Below are positions 23,432 to 30,818 of a DNA stretch of 33,992 nt, one piece after another. Where the stretch lies: NCBI GenBank assembly GCA_022843385.1, contig JALHNT010000072.1:1-33992 (forward strand), written 5' to 3'. The first letter of the stretch is position 1. Every line of letters begins with the position of its first letter. Made by a program: the position numbers and the translations under genes. The notes under the pieces were generated by a model, which saw only the letters and a list, made by a program, of their open reading frames with translations, did no database searches and had not been told where the DNA came from. The stretch is from Anaerolineae bacterium. Lineage in GTDB: Bacteria; Chloroflexota; Anaerolineae; Aggregatilineales; Phototrophicaceae.

Positions 23432-24307
23432 ATGCCTGCTACCCATACCCTGACCGTTGAGGGTCATCGCCTGGTGGCGTTGGAGTACAACGAAACGGCT
23501 CCCGGCACACCCATCATCTTCATTCATGGCATCGCTTCCACCGTCGCTTTCTGGGAAGGCGGCGTGGGGTTATCGCCCATCCTGAACCAGCGGCGCTGGT
23601 ATTCGCTCAGCCTGCCGGGGCATTTCCCGGCCCAGGTGCCAGCCGGCTTTCAACCTGCCGACGTTACACCAGAACGGATCGCCAGCCTGTTGACCCAGGC
23701 GACGCGCCAACTGATCGGCGATCAACCGGCGCTGCTGGTTGGTCATTCCACCGGCGGATTCGCGGTGCTGGCGATGGCGGCACAAGCGCCTGATCTGGCG
23801 ACAGCGGTGGTCAGCATCAGCGGCTTTGCCCAGGGGCGTTGGGGCGGGGTGCTGCGTCCACTGCAAATGCTGGCGCGGCAGGGAGCAATCGGACAGGCGT
23901 TGTTCCGCTTCAACATGCAGATGACCACGCTTTCGCCGGCCATCTATCATCAGGTCACCGGCTTCTACGCCACCGACCGGCGCGCCTATTTTGCTTATCC
24001 TGAGCTGCGCCCGACGACCGATAAACTGCTGGAGTATGCCCGTCAGCTTGATCTGAAGGCGCTGGGTGCCTATTTCCAGCGGATGCCCGACATCGATGTG
24101 GCCGACTGGCTGCCGCGCATTCGTGTCCCGGTGCTGGCCTTGACCGGCGACTCCGATCACATCGTCCCGCCCGAACAGGCGCGTCTGATTGCAGGCCGTG
24201 TCCAGAACGGCACCCTGCGCGAGATCAAAGGTGCAGGGCATATGTCCTTCATCGAGCGCCCGGCGGAATACAGCGCCATCATCAATCCCTGGTATGAGCA
24301 GTATTGA
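23432..24307 (+). CDS. Alpha/beta hydrolase
   Basis: This 291-residue hydrolase has the serine triad: nucleophile S106 in GHSTGG, D242 in GDSDHIV and H270 in GAGHMS, with the oxyanion segment FIHGIAST at 31-38. There is no signal peptide. I chose the ATG at 23432 because GGAAGG stands 6 bases upstream; an ATG at 23426 directly abuts that site. The substrate could be an ester, lactone or C-C bond; the family is too diverse to decide. It lies 10 bases before the response-regulator gene, so the enzymes and the signalling pair appear to be in one transcript. Confidence 0.9.
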   Translation: MPATHTLTVEGHRLVALEYNETAPGTPIIFIHGIASTVAFWEGGVGLSPILNQRRWYSLSLPGHFPAQVPAGFQPADVTPERIASLLTQATRQLIGDQPALLVGHSTGGFAVLAMAAQAPDLATAVVSISGFAQGRWGGVLRPLQMLARQGAIGQALFRFNMQMTTLSPAIYHQVTGFYATDRRAYFAYPELRPTTDKLLEYARQLDLKALGAYFQRMPDIDVADWLPRIRVPVLALTGDSDHIVPPEQARLIAGRVQNGTLREIKGAGHMSFIERPAEYSAIINPWYEQY

Positions 24308-24317
24308 GGACACCCTT

Positions 24318-25004
24318 ATGCCCGACACGATTCTATTGGTCGATGACGAGCAGCACATCATCGATCTGGCGAGTATGTATCTGGAGCAGGATGGTTTTGT
24401 CACTCAGAGCGCCACCGATGGCCTGACGGCGTTGCAGCGCATCCTGAGCGAGAAGCCGGCGCTAGTGGTGCTGGATCTGATGCTGCCGGGGCTGGATGGC
24501 TGGGAGGTCTGCCGCCGCGTCCGGGCGCAGTCCGATGTGCCGATCATCATGCTCACCGCCCGCAACGATGACATCGACAAGATCGTTGGCCTGGAACTGG
24601 GGGCGGATGATTACATGACCAAGCCGTTTAACCCGCGCGAACTGGTGGCGCGGGTGAAGGTGATCCTGCGCCGCGTCGATAAGAAACCGGCTTCCGCAAC
24701 TTCATTGCCGGCGGATGCCGCGCTGCGCCTCGACAATCTGGTGATCTACCCCGAACGGCGGGTGGTGATGGTTGATGACCGCGCGGTTGATCTGCGGATG
24801 AAAGAGTTCGATCTGCTGCTGACGCTGGCGGAAAACCGGGGCATCGTCTTCAGCCGCGAGAAGCTGCTCGATGTCGTCTGGGGCTTCGACTTCGCTGGCG
24901 AGACGCGCACAGTGGATGTTCATGTGGCACACCTGCGGCACAAGCTGCAAGGGATGCGCCCGCAGATCGAAACCGTCTGGGGTGTGGGTTACAAACTGGA
25001 GTGA
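24318..25004 (+). CDS. OmpR/PhoB-family response regulator
   Basis: The 228-residue transcription factor has a receiver domain with D9, D10, phospho-acceptor D53 (VVLDLMLPG), T80 and K102 (MTKPF). A winged-helix DNA-binding domain (about 135-228) ends in TVDVHVAHLRHKLQ and TVWGVGYKLE, the OmpR/PhoB signature. The longer frame from 24189 is rejected: GAGGA stands 8 bases before the ATG at 24318, and the extra residues overlap the hydrolase gene. It pairs with the kinase gene 88 bases downstream. Two TTACA half-sites 11 bases apart start just after its stop. Confidence 0.95.
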   Translation: MPDTILLVDDEQHIIDLASMYLEQDGFVTQSATDGLTALQRILSEKPALVVLDLMLPGLDGWEVCRRVRAQSDVPIIMLTARNDDIDKIVGLELGADDYMTKPFNPRELVARVKVILRRVDKKPASATSLPADAALRLDNLVIYPERRVVMVDDRAVDLRMKEFDLLLTLAENRGIVFSREKLLDVVWGFDFAGETRTVDVHVAHLRHKLQGMRPQIETVWGVGYKLE

Positions 25005-25006
25005 AG

Positions 25007-25022
25007 TTACACCGATTTTACA
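25007..25022 (+). promoter_or_regulatory. Possible response-regulator binding site (direct repeat)
   Basis: TTACA occurs at 25007-25011 and again at 25018-25022, exactly 11 bases apart. OmpR/PhoB-family regulators usually bind direct repeats with an 11-base period. It sits in the gap between the regulator and kinase genes, so it may control the kinase gene. Confidence 0.3.
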
Positions 25023-25092
25023 TGCGCGAAACCCACTCATCACGACTCAGGGTTAAACTGGGTGCAGCGCCGGGCAGTCCATCAGGTGAGCC

Positions 25093-26619
25093 ATGACCAC
25101 ACCCCAACCGCCATCTAATCCAGCCAACCATCGTTCGATGCGCCTGCGTGGACGTCTGCTCATCTCCTATGCGGTGCTGCTGACGGTGACGCTGGCGGTG
25201 GTGGCGCTGGTGCTCTTGCTGTTTCTTTTCGCTCAACCCGCGCCGGTTGAAGACTCCTACGAGCAGCTCATCACCGTCGCCCGCGATGTTATCCAGGACT
25301 CCGGCCTGACCGAGGGACGAGTCAGTCTGGCTGAGTTGCAGCGCCTTCTGACCTCGATTCCTCAGACGGCGCAGGAGTACGGGGTGCGTATCCTGGTGGT
25401 GAACCTGCCGAACCAGACGGTGCTGGTCGATAGCGCCGGGGCGTTCAGCGATGGCGCAGCACTGACGCTGGAGCGCGAAGCCTATACCCTGCCGACCTAT
25501 CTGGTCAACCGCATCGGGCTGCGTGGCGAGCCGATCTTCGGACGCTTCCGTGATGTCGATGGTGCCGAGTGGGTCTACAGCGGCCTGGCATTCGTCCGCC
25601 TGGGTGCCGAGAACAACGCGCTGCTCTTCGCCGAACGGCGCGCCCGCCAACCCGCCCCGGTTGTGATTCAACGCTTCCGCCGTGAACTGGCGCTGCCACT
25701 GTGTCAGGCCGCTCTGATTGGCCTGATCGTCTCGCTGGCGCTGGCCGGGGCCGTCAGCCGCGCCTTCACCCGCCCCCTGACCCGGCTGGAAGAGGGAGCC
25801 GCCGCCGTTGCCGTCGGACACTATGACCAGCGCGTTGCCGAGGAAGGCCCCGCCGAAATCCGGGCGGTGGCCGCCGCTTTCAATCACATGGTCAGCGAAG
25901 TGCAAAACAGCCAGCAGGCGCAGAAAGACTTCCTCGCCAACGTCGGTCATGACCTCAAGACGCCGCTGACCTCGATCCAGGGCTACTCCCAGGCTATCAT
26001 GGATGGCGCGGCCAAAGACCCGGCCAAAGCGGCTCGCGTCATCCACGAGGAAGCCGGACGGCTCAACCGCATGGTGACCGAACTGACCGATCTGGCGCGG
26101 CTGCAAGCGGGGCGCCTCTCGATGAAGACCCGCCCGATTGATATGGGGCAGTTAGCCGCGGTGATCGGCGAACGGTTGAGCCTGCTGGCGCGGGAGCGCA
26201 GCCTGACGCTGCACATCGACGCGCCCTCGCTGCCGGAGATCGCCGGCGATGGTGACCGACTGGCGCAGGTGCTGACCAACTTGGTGAGCAACGCCATCAA
26301 GTATACTCCATCCGGCGGGGAAATCTGGCTGCAAGCCCATGTCAACAACGGCGGGGTGGAGGTCATCGTCCGCGACACCGGCAGGGGCATCGCCGCCGAG
26401 GATTTACCCCGCATCTTCGAGCGTTTTTATCAGGTGGATAAGGCGCGCGGCCCCAAACGCGGCACCGGGCTGGGGCTGGCGATCACCCAGGAGATCATTC
26501 AGGCGCACGGCGGGCGCATCAGCGTCACCAGCGCCGGGGTGGGGCAGGGATCAACCTTCACCATCTGGCTGCCCTCGCCCATGCTCACCACCATCGCGCG
26601 GGGACGGGGAAGAATGTAG
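25093..26619 (+). CDS. Membrane sensor histidine kinase
   Basis: The 508-residue kinase has a first membrane helix (about 22-47), an extracytoplasmic sensor region (about 50-199) with no recognised ligand fold, and a second helix (about 200-223). A HAMP domain (about 221-272) follows. The phospho-acceptor H286 is in FLANVGHDLKTPLTSIQG. The ATPase domain has the N box NAIKYTPSGGE, then DTGRGIAAEDLPRIFERFY, then GTGLGLAI. It should phosphorylate the preceding regulator. The ribosome site AGGTGAG stands before the ATG. The stimulus is unknown; the enzyme genes upstream suggest a metabolite, but that is inference. Confidence 0.95.
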   Translation: MTTPQPPSNPANHRSMRLRGRLLISYAVLLTVTLAVVALVLLLFLFAQPAPVEDSYEQLITVARDVIQDSGLTEGRVSLAELQRLLTSIPQTAQEYGVRILVVNLPNQTVLVDSAGAFSDGAALTLEREAYTLPTYLVNRIGLRGEPIFGRFRDVDGAEWVYSGLAFVRLGAENNALLFAERRARQPAPVVIQRFRRELALPLCQAALIGLIVSLALAGAVSRAFTRPLTRLEEGAAAVAVGHYDQRVAEEGPAEIRAVAAAFNHMVSEVQNSQQAQKDFLANVGHDLKTPLTSIQGYSQAIMDGAAKDPAKAARVIHEEAGRLNRMVTELTDLARLQAGRLSMKTRPIDMGQLAAVIGERLSLLARERSLTLHIDAPSLPEIAGDGDRLAQVLTNLVSNAIKYTPSGGEIWLQAHVNNGGVEVIVRDTGRGIAAEDLPRIFERFYQVDKARGPKRGTGLGLAITQEIIQAHGGRISVTSAGVGQGSTFTIWLPSPMLTTIARGRGRM

Positions 26620-26629
26620 GGATGAGTTG

Positions 26630-27052
26630 ATGGACAAATGGCATTCTGATTTTCCGGTTGTGCAGGTACGGGTAGCACGGCAAACTGACCAGCTTGCGGC
26701 GATCATCCGCTTCTATCGCGACGGTCTGGGCTTGTCGGTGATTGGCTCATTTGAGAATCATGCCGGATACGACGGGGTGATGTTTGGCCTGCCGGGCGCA
26801 GCCTATCATCTTGAATTCGTTCAGCATGTTGATGGCAGTCCTGGCACCAGTCCCAACCGAGAGAATCTGCTGGTGTTTTATATCCCGGATCATGAGGCTG
26901 TGCAGCGCAAGGCGGCGCAGCTTCAGTCGATGGGCTATCCGCGTGTGCCTGCCGAAAATCCGTATTGGGAAGCGCACGGTGCCATCACGATTGAAGACCC
27001 CGATGGATGGCGAATTGTCCTGATGCCCGGCACCGGTCTGGCTGACCCCTAA
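26630..27052 (+). CDS. VOC-family (glyoxalase/dioxygenase-fold) protein
   Basis: This 140-residue protein has the paired beta-alpha-beta-beta-beta units of the vicinal-oxygen-chelate superfamily: AAIIRFYRDGLGLSVIGSF in the first half and a final ITIEDPDGWRIVLMPG in the second. Possible metal ligands include H80s-region residues (YHLEFVQHV) and the Glu of TIEDPDG; the set is not complete enough to name a reaction. AGGGA is about 9 bases before the ATG. It starts 10 bases after the kinase stop, and its end is only 3 bases from the convergent SDR gene. I reject the longer frame from 26339, which lies inside the kinase gene. Confidence 0.85.
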   Translation: MDKWHSDFPVVQVRVARQTDQLAAIIRFYRDGLGLSVIGSFENHAGYDGVMFGLPGAAYHLEFVQHVDGSPGTSPNRENLLVFYIPDHEAVQRKAAQLQSMGYPRVPAENPYWEAHGAITIEDPDGWRIVLMPGTGLADP

Positions 27053-27055
27053 CCC

Positions 27056-27793
27056 TCACACCATGCTCTCGCCGCCATCGACGTTGATGGCCTGCCCGGT
27101 GATGAAGCGCGCTGCATCCGAACACAGGAAGAGGACGACGCTGGCGACTTCTTCCGGGGTGCCGTAGCGCGCCTGGGCGTTGGCGGGGGTGCCATCGAGC
27201 GCGGCGGTCAGGGCGACATTGCCGGGGCACACGGCATTCACGCGGATATGGAGGGGGGCGAACTCGCGGGCGCACTGCTTGGTCATGCCCACCAGCCCGG
27301 CCTTGCTGGCGACATAAGCCACGCCGTCCGGCAGCGGGTTGGGATGTCCAGCCGTCGAGGCGATGTTGACGATCACGCCGCCGCCTTCTTCCGCCATCAC
27401 CCGCCCGGCCAACTGACTGCAAAAGAACGCGCCGGTCATGTTCACTTCCAGCACTCGCCGCCAGTCCCATTCATCCAGTCCCGGCATCGGGCCTAGTTTG
27501 AGCGCCCCAGCCGCGTTCACCAGCAGGTCAATCCGGCCATAGGCATCGCGCGCCCCTTCGACCAGTGACCCCACCTGAAAGCGGTTGGTCACATCGGCCT
27601 GCCAGGGCGTGGCCTTGCCACCCAGCGCCGTGATCTCATCCGCGATTTTGTCAGCCCGATCGGGATTGATGTCATTGACCACCACCGAGGCACCGGCGGC
27701 GGCCAGGGCGAGGGCAATGGCGCGGCCAATATCAGCACCCGCGCCCGTCACCACTGCGGCTTTTCCGTTGAAGTTGAAAGCGAAGTCGCTCAA
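27056..27793 (-). CDS. Short-chain dehydrogenase/reductase with a TTG start
   Basis: The 245-residue SDR has TGAGADIG (16-23), NAAG (93-96), S146 and Y160-x3-K164, a complete active site, and the end FITGQAINVDGGESMV. VNDINPD near 39-45 places an Asp after strand 2, favouring NAD. I chose TTG at 27793, which overlaps the stop of the upstream hydrolase gene as TTGA. A longer frame would run back through the hydrolase gene with unrelated residues. Four-base overlap with the hydrolase indicates translational coupling. It converges with the VOC gene. Confidence 0.9.
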   Translation of the reverse strand: MSDFAFNFNGKAAVVTGAGADIGRAIALALAAAGASVVVNDINPDRADKIADEITALGGKATPWQADVTNRFQVGSLVEGARDAYGRIDLLVNAAGALKLGPMPGLDEWDWRRVLEVNMTGAFFCSQLAGRVMAEEGGGVIVNIASTAGHPNPLPDGVAYVASKAGLVGMTKQCAREFAPLHIRVNAVCPGNVALTAALDGTPANAQARYGTPEEVASVVLFLCSDAARFITGQAINVDGGESMV

Positions 27794-28473
27794 ATGCTGT
27801 GCAACCAGTCGCGCAGGCTGTTGTTCGCGCCGTAATGGAAGCGGTTGCTGCGGGGGTCGATCAACATGCGATCCGCATACGGGGCGACATAATAGCACGC
27901 GCCGTGATCGTAAGCGCGGTCATGGGCTTCGCAGACGCGCTTGGCATACTTCTGCCAGGGATTCCAGTCATGCTGCCCCATCAGCACCAGCAGGCGGCTG
28001 TCAATCGCCATCGCTGTCGTTTCATCGAGGGTGTTGGTCGCCAGCACCACGCCATAGGGATGCTGCTCACGGGCGAACAGACCGAAGGATGAACCGAGCA
28101 GGGCAGCGCCAGCATCCTGTGCCAGAATCACCACATGCCGCCGGTCAACCTGCGCTTGATCCAGCGCCACCTGATAGGCACAAATGGCATCATTCGTGGT
28201 CAGGCCGCGTCCACCCGCGCCGCTGCGCCCTGTCCCGCGCTTGTCCCAGCGGAACACGGCATAACCGGCATCCAGTGCCGTATCGGTGAAATGCTGATAA
28301 CCCGAACGGTCATCGCTGCCTGCATGGTGGAGGATGAATAGTAATGGGAAATTTTTACGTTTAGTGGATGAAAACGGATAATCAATCTGTCCGGACAGGC
28401 GTACCCCGTCGCCTGCAAACACAACTTCCTCCGTCTGCTCGACCCGCGCCGCTTCTAGCAGTTGGTAAGTCAT
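27790..28473 (-). CDS. Alpha/beta hydrolase-fold protein with Asp at the nucleophile position
   Basis: The 227-residue protein begins like a small serine hydrolase: PLLFILHHAGSDDRSG (44-58, HHAG oxyanion loop), then AGYAVFRWDKRGTGRSG. At the elbow, where a Gly-x-Ser-x-Gly is expected, it reads VVILAQDAGAALLG, so D120 occupies the nucleophile place. D169 (MGQHDWNPW) and H213 (NRFHYGAN) could be the remaining triad. An Asp nucleophile is normal in epoxide hydrolases and haloalkane dehalogenases, but the surrounding sequence looks like the dienelactone-hydrolase or serine-aminopeptidase group. It could therefore use different chemistry or have lost hydrolase activity. GGAGA stands 9 bases before the ATG. 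It is translationally coupled to the SDR. Confidence 0.82.
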   Translation of the reverse strand: MTYQLLEAARVEQTEEVVFAGDGVRLSGQIDYPFSSTKRKNFPLLFILHHAGSDDRSGYQHFTDTALDAGYAVFRWDKRGTGRSGAGGRGLTTNDAICAYQVALDQAQVDRRHVVILAQDAGAALLGSSFGLFAREQHPYGVVLATNTLDETTAMAIDSRLLVLMGQHDWNPWQKYAKRVCEAHDRAYDHGACYYVAPYADRMLIDPRSNRFHYGANNSLRDWLHSI

Positions 28474-28691
28474 GACTGGTTCTCCATACTGTGCTTACAA
28501 AAGAATGCTGACCCATCAAGAAGGCTTTATTTTGAGGGATTCTTTGCGGTTGAAAAACCAGTTCCTTCAGTATAACAACAAACCTTCCATTTGAACCATG
28601 ACGAATCTCCTGGTGTCCTTGTGCAGATCGCACAAACTTTAACGGAAAATTAGCGATAATGTGCAGCCGACTTAAGATTTGACCCACTCGC
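28474..28691. other. Intergenic region between the hydrolase and nurA genes
   Basis: The full gene-free gap runs to 28802 (329 bases). It holds a candidate hydrolase promoter on the minus strand and the nurA promoter on the plus strand. No other structured element or small gene is evident. Confidence 0.4.
28569..28577 (-). promoter_or_regulatory. Candidate extended -10 promoter for the hydrolase / SDR pair
   Basis: The minus strand reads TGTTATACT (TG-n-TATACT, five of six bases), about 95 bases before the hydrolase ATG. The -35 region is weak. Confidence 0.35.
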
Positions 28692-28720
28692 TTGACACGC
28701 TAGAACGTCGGTGCTATCTT
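28692..28720 (+). promoter_or_regulatory. Sigma-70 promoter for nurA
   Basis: A perfect TTGACA, a 17-base spacer and TATCTT predict a leader of about 75 bases before the nurA start. Three TTGGG words lie in the leader (28754, 28765, 28774). The last one pairs with CCCAA to make a small hairpin 13 bases before the TTG start. Confidence 0.6.
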
Positions 28721-28802
28721 AACATGCAAGGATGGTTAGCATTGTGTTTAGACTTGGGAATAAGTTGGGTAATTTGGGATAAAACCCAATAGGGGAGGCG
28801 CA

Positions 28803-30029
28803 TTGTCGCTCGAATTCAACAAGGTGGTGGATCAGATCGAGAAGCTGGGGCGGATGCTGCGCGAATTGGATTTTGATGTCAGTGACCGTCTGACCATCGC
28901 CCGCCAGCGCTTCTTCGGTGCAACCAACCTCGATGCTATCCACGAACGCATCCGCCTGGTGCGCCGCCCGGATGTCAGCGGCTATCGCGGCGCGGCTCCG
29001 CTCGACCCGCCCTATCATGAGCGCATTTGCGATACCTTCCCGCCGCCAGCGCCCGTCAGCAGCGCTACTATCATGGCCGCCGACGGCTCGCAGATTTATC
29101 CCAACGATCTGTGGCGCGTCCCGTATTATCTCATCAACACCGGCCTGTTCGTGTATTATCAGGGTGACGAGCGCACCCCGTTGCAGCGCACCGCCCCGCG
29201 CCTGGTCTATCATCCCCAGCGCACCCGCGAGAAGAGCAACCGCGTCCTCGGCAGCCGCACCATCGACGCCATGCGCACCGCCCGCGAGATGGCCGAGCTG
29301 GGCAAGCTGGCCTGGGAACTGAAAGATGAAGCCCGCCCGTTGGTGGCGCTCTACGACAACCGCCTGCTGTTCTGGGTGACCAGCGATGTCACCGGCGGCA
29401 AGCGTATTATGGAGCAGTATCGCGGCTCGCTGGTGCATCTGCACGACGCCCGCGCCATCCTGGCCGGCTATGTCGATAACCCGGCGCGCAGCCGCCTCAT
29501 CATCCGCCTGCTGCACCTGATGAGCCTGCCGCTCGACCAGATCAAGACCAGCGAACTCGGTTCCGGCGACCTGGAAGGGCTGCGCGATGTCGATCTGCTG
29601 CTGAGTGTGCTGAAGCCTGGTTACCGCACCGCCCTGATGGTGCAGAACTCGCCGCATAACCTGAAGTACCGCCGCTTCGGCGAGAATTATGAGATCGCCT
29701 TCTTCTACCTGCGCGTCACCAGCGGCTATCAGGATGCCATCGCCCGCATCGATGTGCCGATGTGGGTGGCGCGCGATAAACAGGCCATCGATGAACTGCA
29801 TGCCCTGCTGCTGGAACAATGCGCCATGCAGGGGCGTAACCCTTATCCCTATGCCCTGACCCGCGCCGATGAGCTGGCGGTGGTCAGCAGCCGCGACAAG
29901 GCCAAGCTGGAGGAGATGATCCGGCTGGCGTGGCGGCTCAATCGCCCGGAAGTCGATCCGCTGGTGTTCTCGGCCAAGCAGATCGGCAAGGACCTGGCGC
30001 GCAGCAACAAACGAATGCACGAGTTGTGA
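28803..30029 (+). CDS. nurA: NurA-domain nuclease
   Basis: NurA is a nuclease that with the HerA hexameric translocase resects double-strand breaks in archaea and some bacteria. The 408-residue product has the N-terminal helical part and then the NurA catalytic start with D94 in MAADGSQIYP. VALYDNRLLF has D185 at a second acidic position, and IARIDVPMW supplies another. The end of the protein carries a helical KEMIRLAWR-type segment (LEEMIRLAWRLNRPEVD). The start is TTG at 28803, preceded by GGGGAGG, which is unusually strong. It is followed after 7 bases by the HAS-barrel gene. The coding sequence is GC-rich and leaves a 497-codon open frame on the opposite strand, which I consider a shadow. 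Confidence 0.85.
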   Translation: MSLEFNKVVDQIEKLGRMLRELDFDVSDRLTIARQRFFGATNLDAIHERIRLVRRPDVSGYRGAAPLDPPYHERICDTFPPPAPVSSATIMAADGSQIYPNDLWRVPYYLINTGLFVYYQGDERTPLQRTAPRLVYHPQRTREKSNRVLGSRTIDAMRTAREMAELGKLAWELKDEARPLVALYDNRLLFWVTSDVTGGKRIMEQYRGSLVHLHDARAILAGYVDNPARSRLIIRLLHLMSLPLDQIKTSELGSGDLEGLRDVDLLLSVLKPGYRTALMVQNSPHNLKYRRFGENYEIAFFYLRVTSGYQDAIARIDVPMWVARDKQAIDELHALLLEQCAMQGRNPYPYALTRADELAVVSSRDKAKLEEMIRLAWRLNRPEVDPLVFSAKQIGKDLARSNKRMHEL

Positions 30030-30036
30030 GGGAGGC

Positions 30037-30669
30037 ATGGACCAAGCTATGGATGTGACAACCCCTGTCGATGAGTTAATGGTCGGGCGGGTGCTGCGCG
30101 CCAGCACGCGCGGATTCGCCTGTGGCACCCAGAGCAATCGGGTGGATAGCAAGCATGACTTCGGCGCGTTCGTCAGCGCCCCCATCGCCAATGACGACGC
30201 CATCTTCGCCATCGGGCTGATCTACGCCGTCGAGATCAAGGACGATCTGCTGGTCAACGAACTGGTCATGGCCGACTCGCTCAACAGCAGCATCCTGCGC
30301 GACCAGCGCGAGAACCGCATGGTGCCGATGGAGATCAGCGTCATCAACATCGGCTATCATTACCTGAACGGTGCTTATGTTCACAGCCTGCCGCCGCGCC
30401 CGCCGATGAGCCTGTCGAAGGTCGATCTGTGCAGCCGCGAGCTGATCCTGGAATTCACCCGCCGTCAGGAATTCTTCACCCTGGTGCTGAACGCCGCCGA
30501 AGTGCCATCCGACGATCTGCTGGCGGCGGCTATCCGTTACGCCTCATGGCAGTATGCCGATGAGCGCGAACGCTACGGCTTTGTCGTCAAGTGTGGGCGG
30601 ACGCTGGCGCGGCTGCTTTCGCATGATCTCAAGCGGCTGGAGCATGTGCTGGCGCTCATCCGCCCCTGA
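30037..30669 (+). CDS. HAS-barrel-like protein paired with NurA
   Basis: The 210-residue protein starts with a probable HerA-ATP-synthase (HAS) beta-barrel: VGRVLRASTRGFACGTQ, then GAFVSAPI and AIFAIGLIYAVEI. A mostly helical C-terminal half follows (SLSKVDLCSRELILEFT, then FFTLVLNAAEVPSDDLLAAAIRYA). It lacks a Walker A motif, so it is not HerA itself. A stand-alone barrel next to nurA suggests it connects the nuclease to a HerA-type motor or to DNA. GAGG lies 5 bases before the ATG, and a second ATG at 30049 is possible. It is cotranscribed with nurA (7-base gap). HAS-barrel identity is moderately secure; the role is inferred from pairing. Confidence 0.7.
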   Translation: MDQAMDVTTPVDELMVGRVLRASTRGFACGTQSNRVDSKHDFGAFVSAPIANDDAIFAIGLIYAVEIKDDLLVNELVMADSLNSSILRDQRENRMVPMEISVINIGYHYLNGAYVHSLPPRPPMSLSKVDLCSRELILEFTRRQEFFTLVLNAAEVPSDDLLAAAIRYASWQYADERERYGFVVKCGRTLARLLSHDLKRLEHVLALIRP

Positions 30670-30720
30670 TCCGCCCGCGCTCCGGTCCCCGTTTTCTCCC
30701 CCCGCCTCCCGTTACCGACC

Positions 30721-30741
30721 GGCAGGCTCTCTTCAATGCCC
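30721..30741 (+). repeat. 21-bp element, copy 1 (upstream of the WD40 gene)
   Basis: The sequence is GGCAG-nnn-CTCTTCAATGCCC. It recurs at 31913-31933 with 18 of 21 bases identical, upstream of the DUF4394 gene. In this copy GGCAGG also pairs with CCTGCC at 30745-30750. Confidence 0.5.
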
Positions 30742-30818
30742 GTTCCTGCCAGAAAATACCGAATGTGATTGAGGCGACGAATCACATCAGTCAGCAACAG
30801 CCAAAGGATGAAAAGACC

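Noticed and set aside
25018..26106. A 362-codon minus-strand frame opposite the histidine kinase
   Set aside because: Shadow of the kinase gene, with Gln/His/Arg-rich composition typical of antisense frames.
27050..27060. A terminator between the convergent VOC and SDR genes
   Set aside because: Only 3 bases separate the two stop codons and no hairpin is seen around them.
28719..30212. A 497-codon open frame on the minus strand opposite nurA
   Set aside because: It runs antisense to the NurA gene, whose frame has the catalytic motif and a strong ribosome site. High GC leaves few stops in the opposite frame. The antisense product shows no domain.
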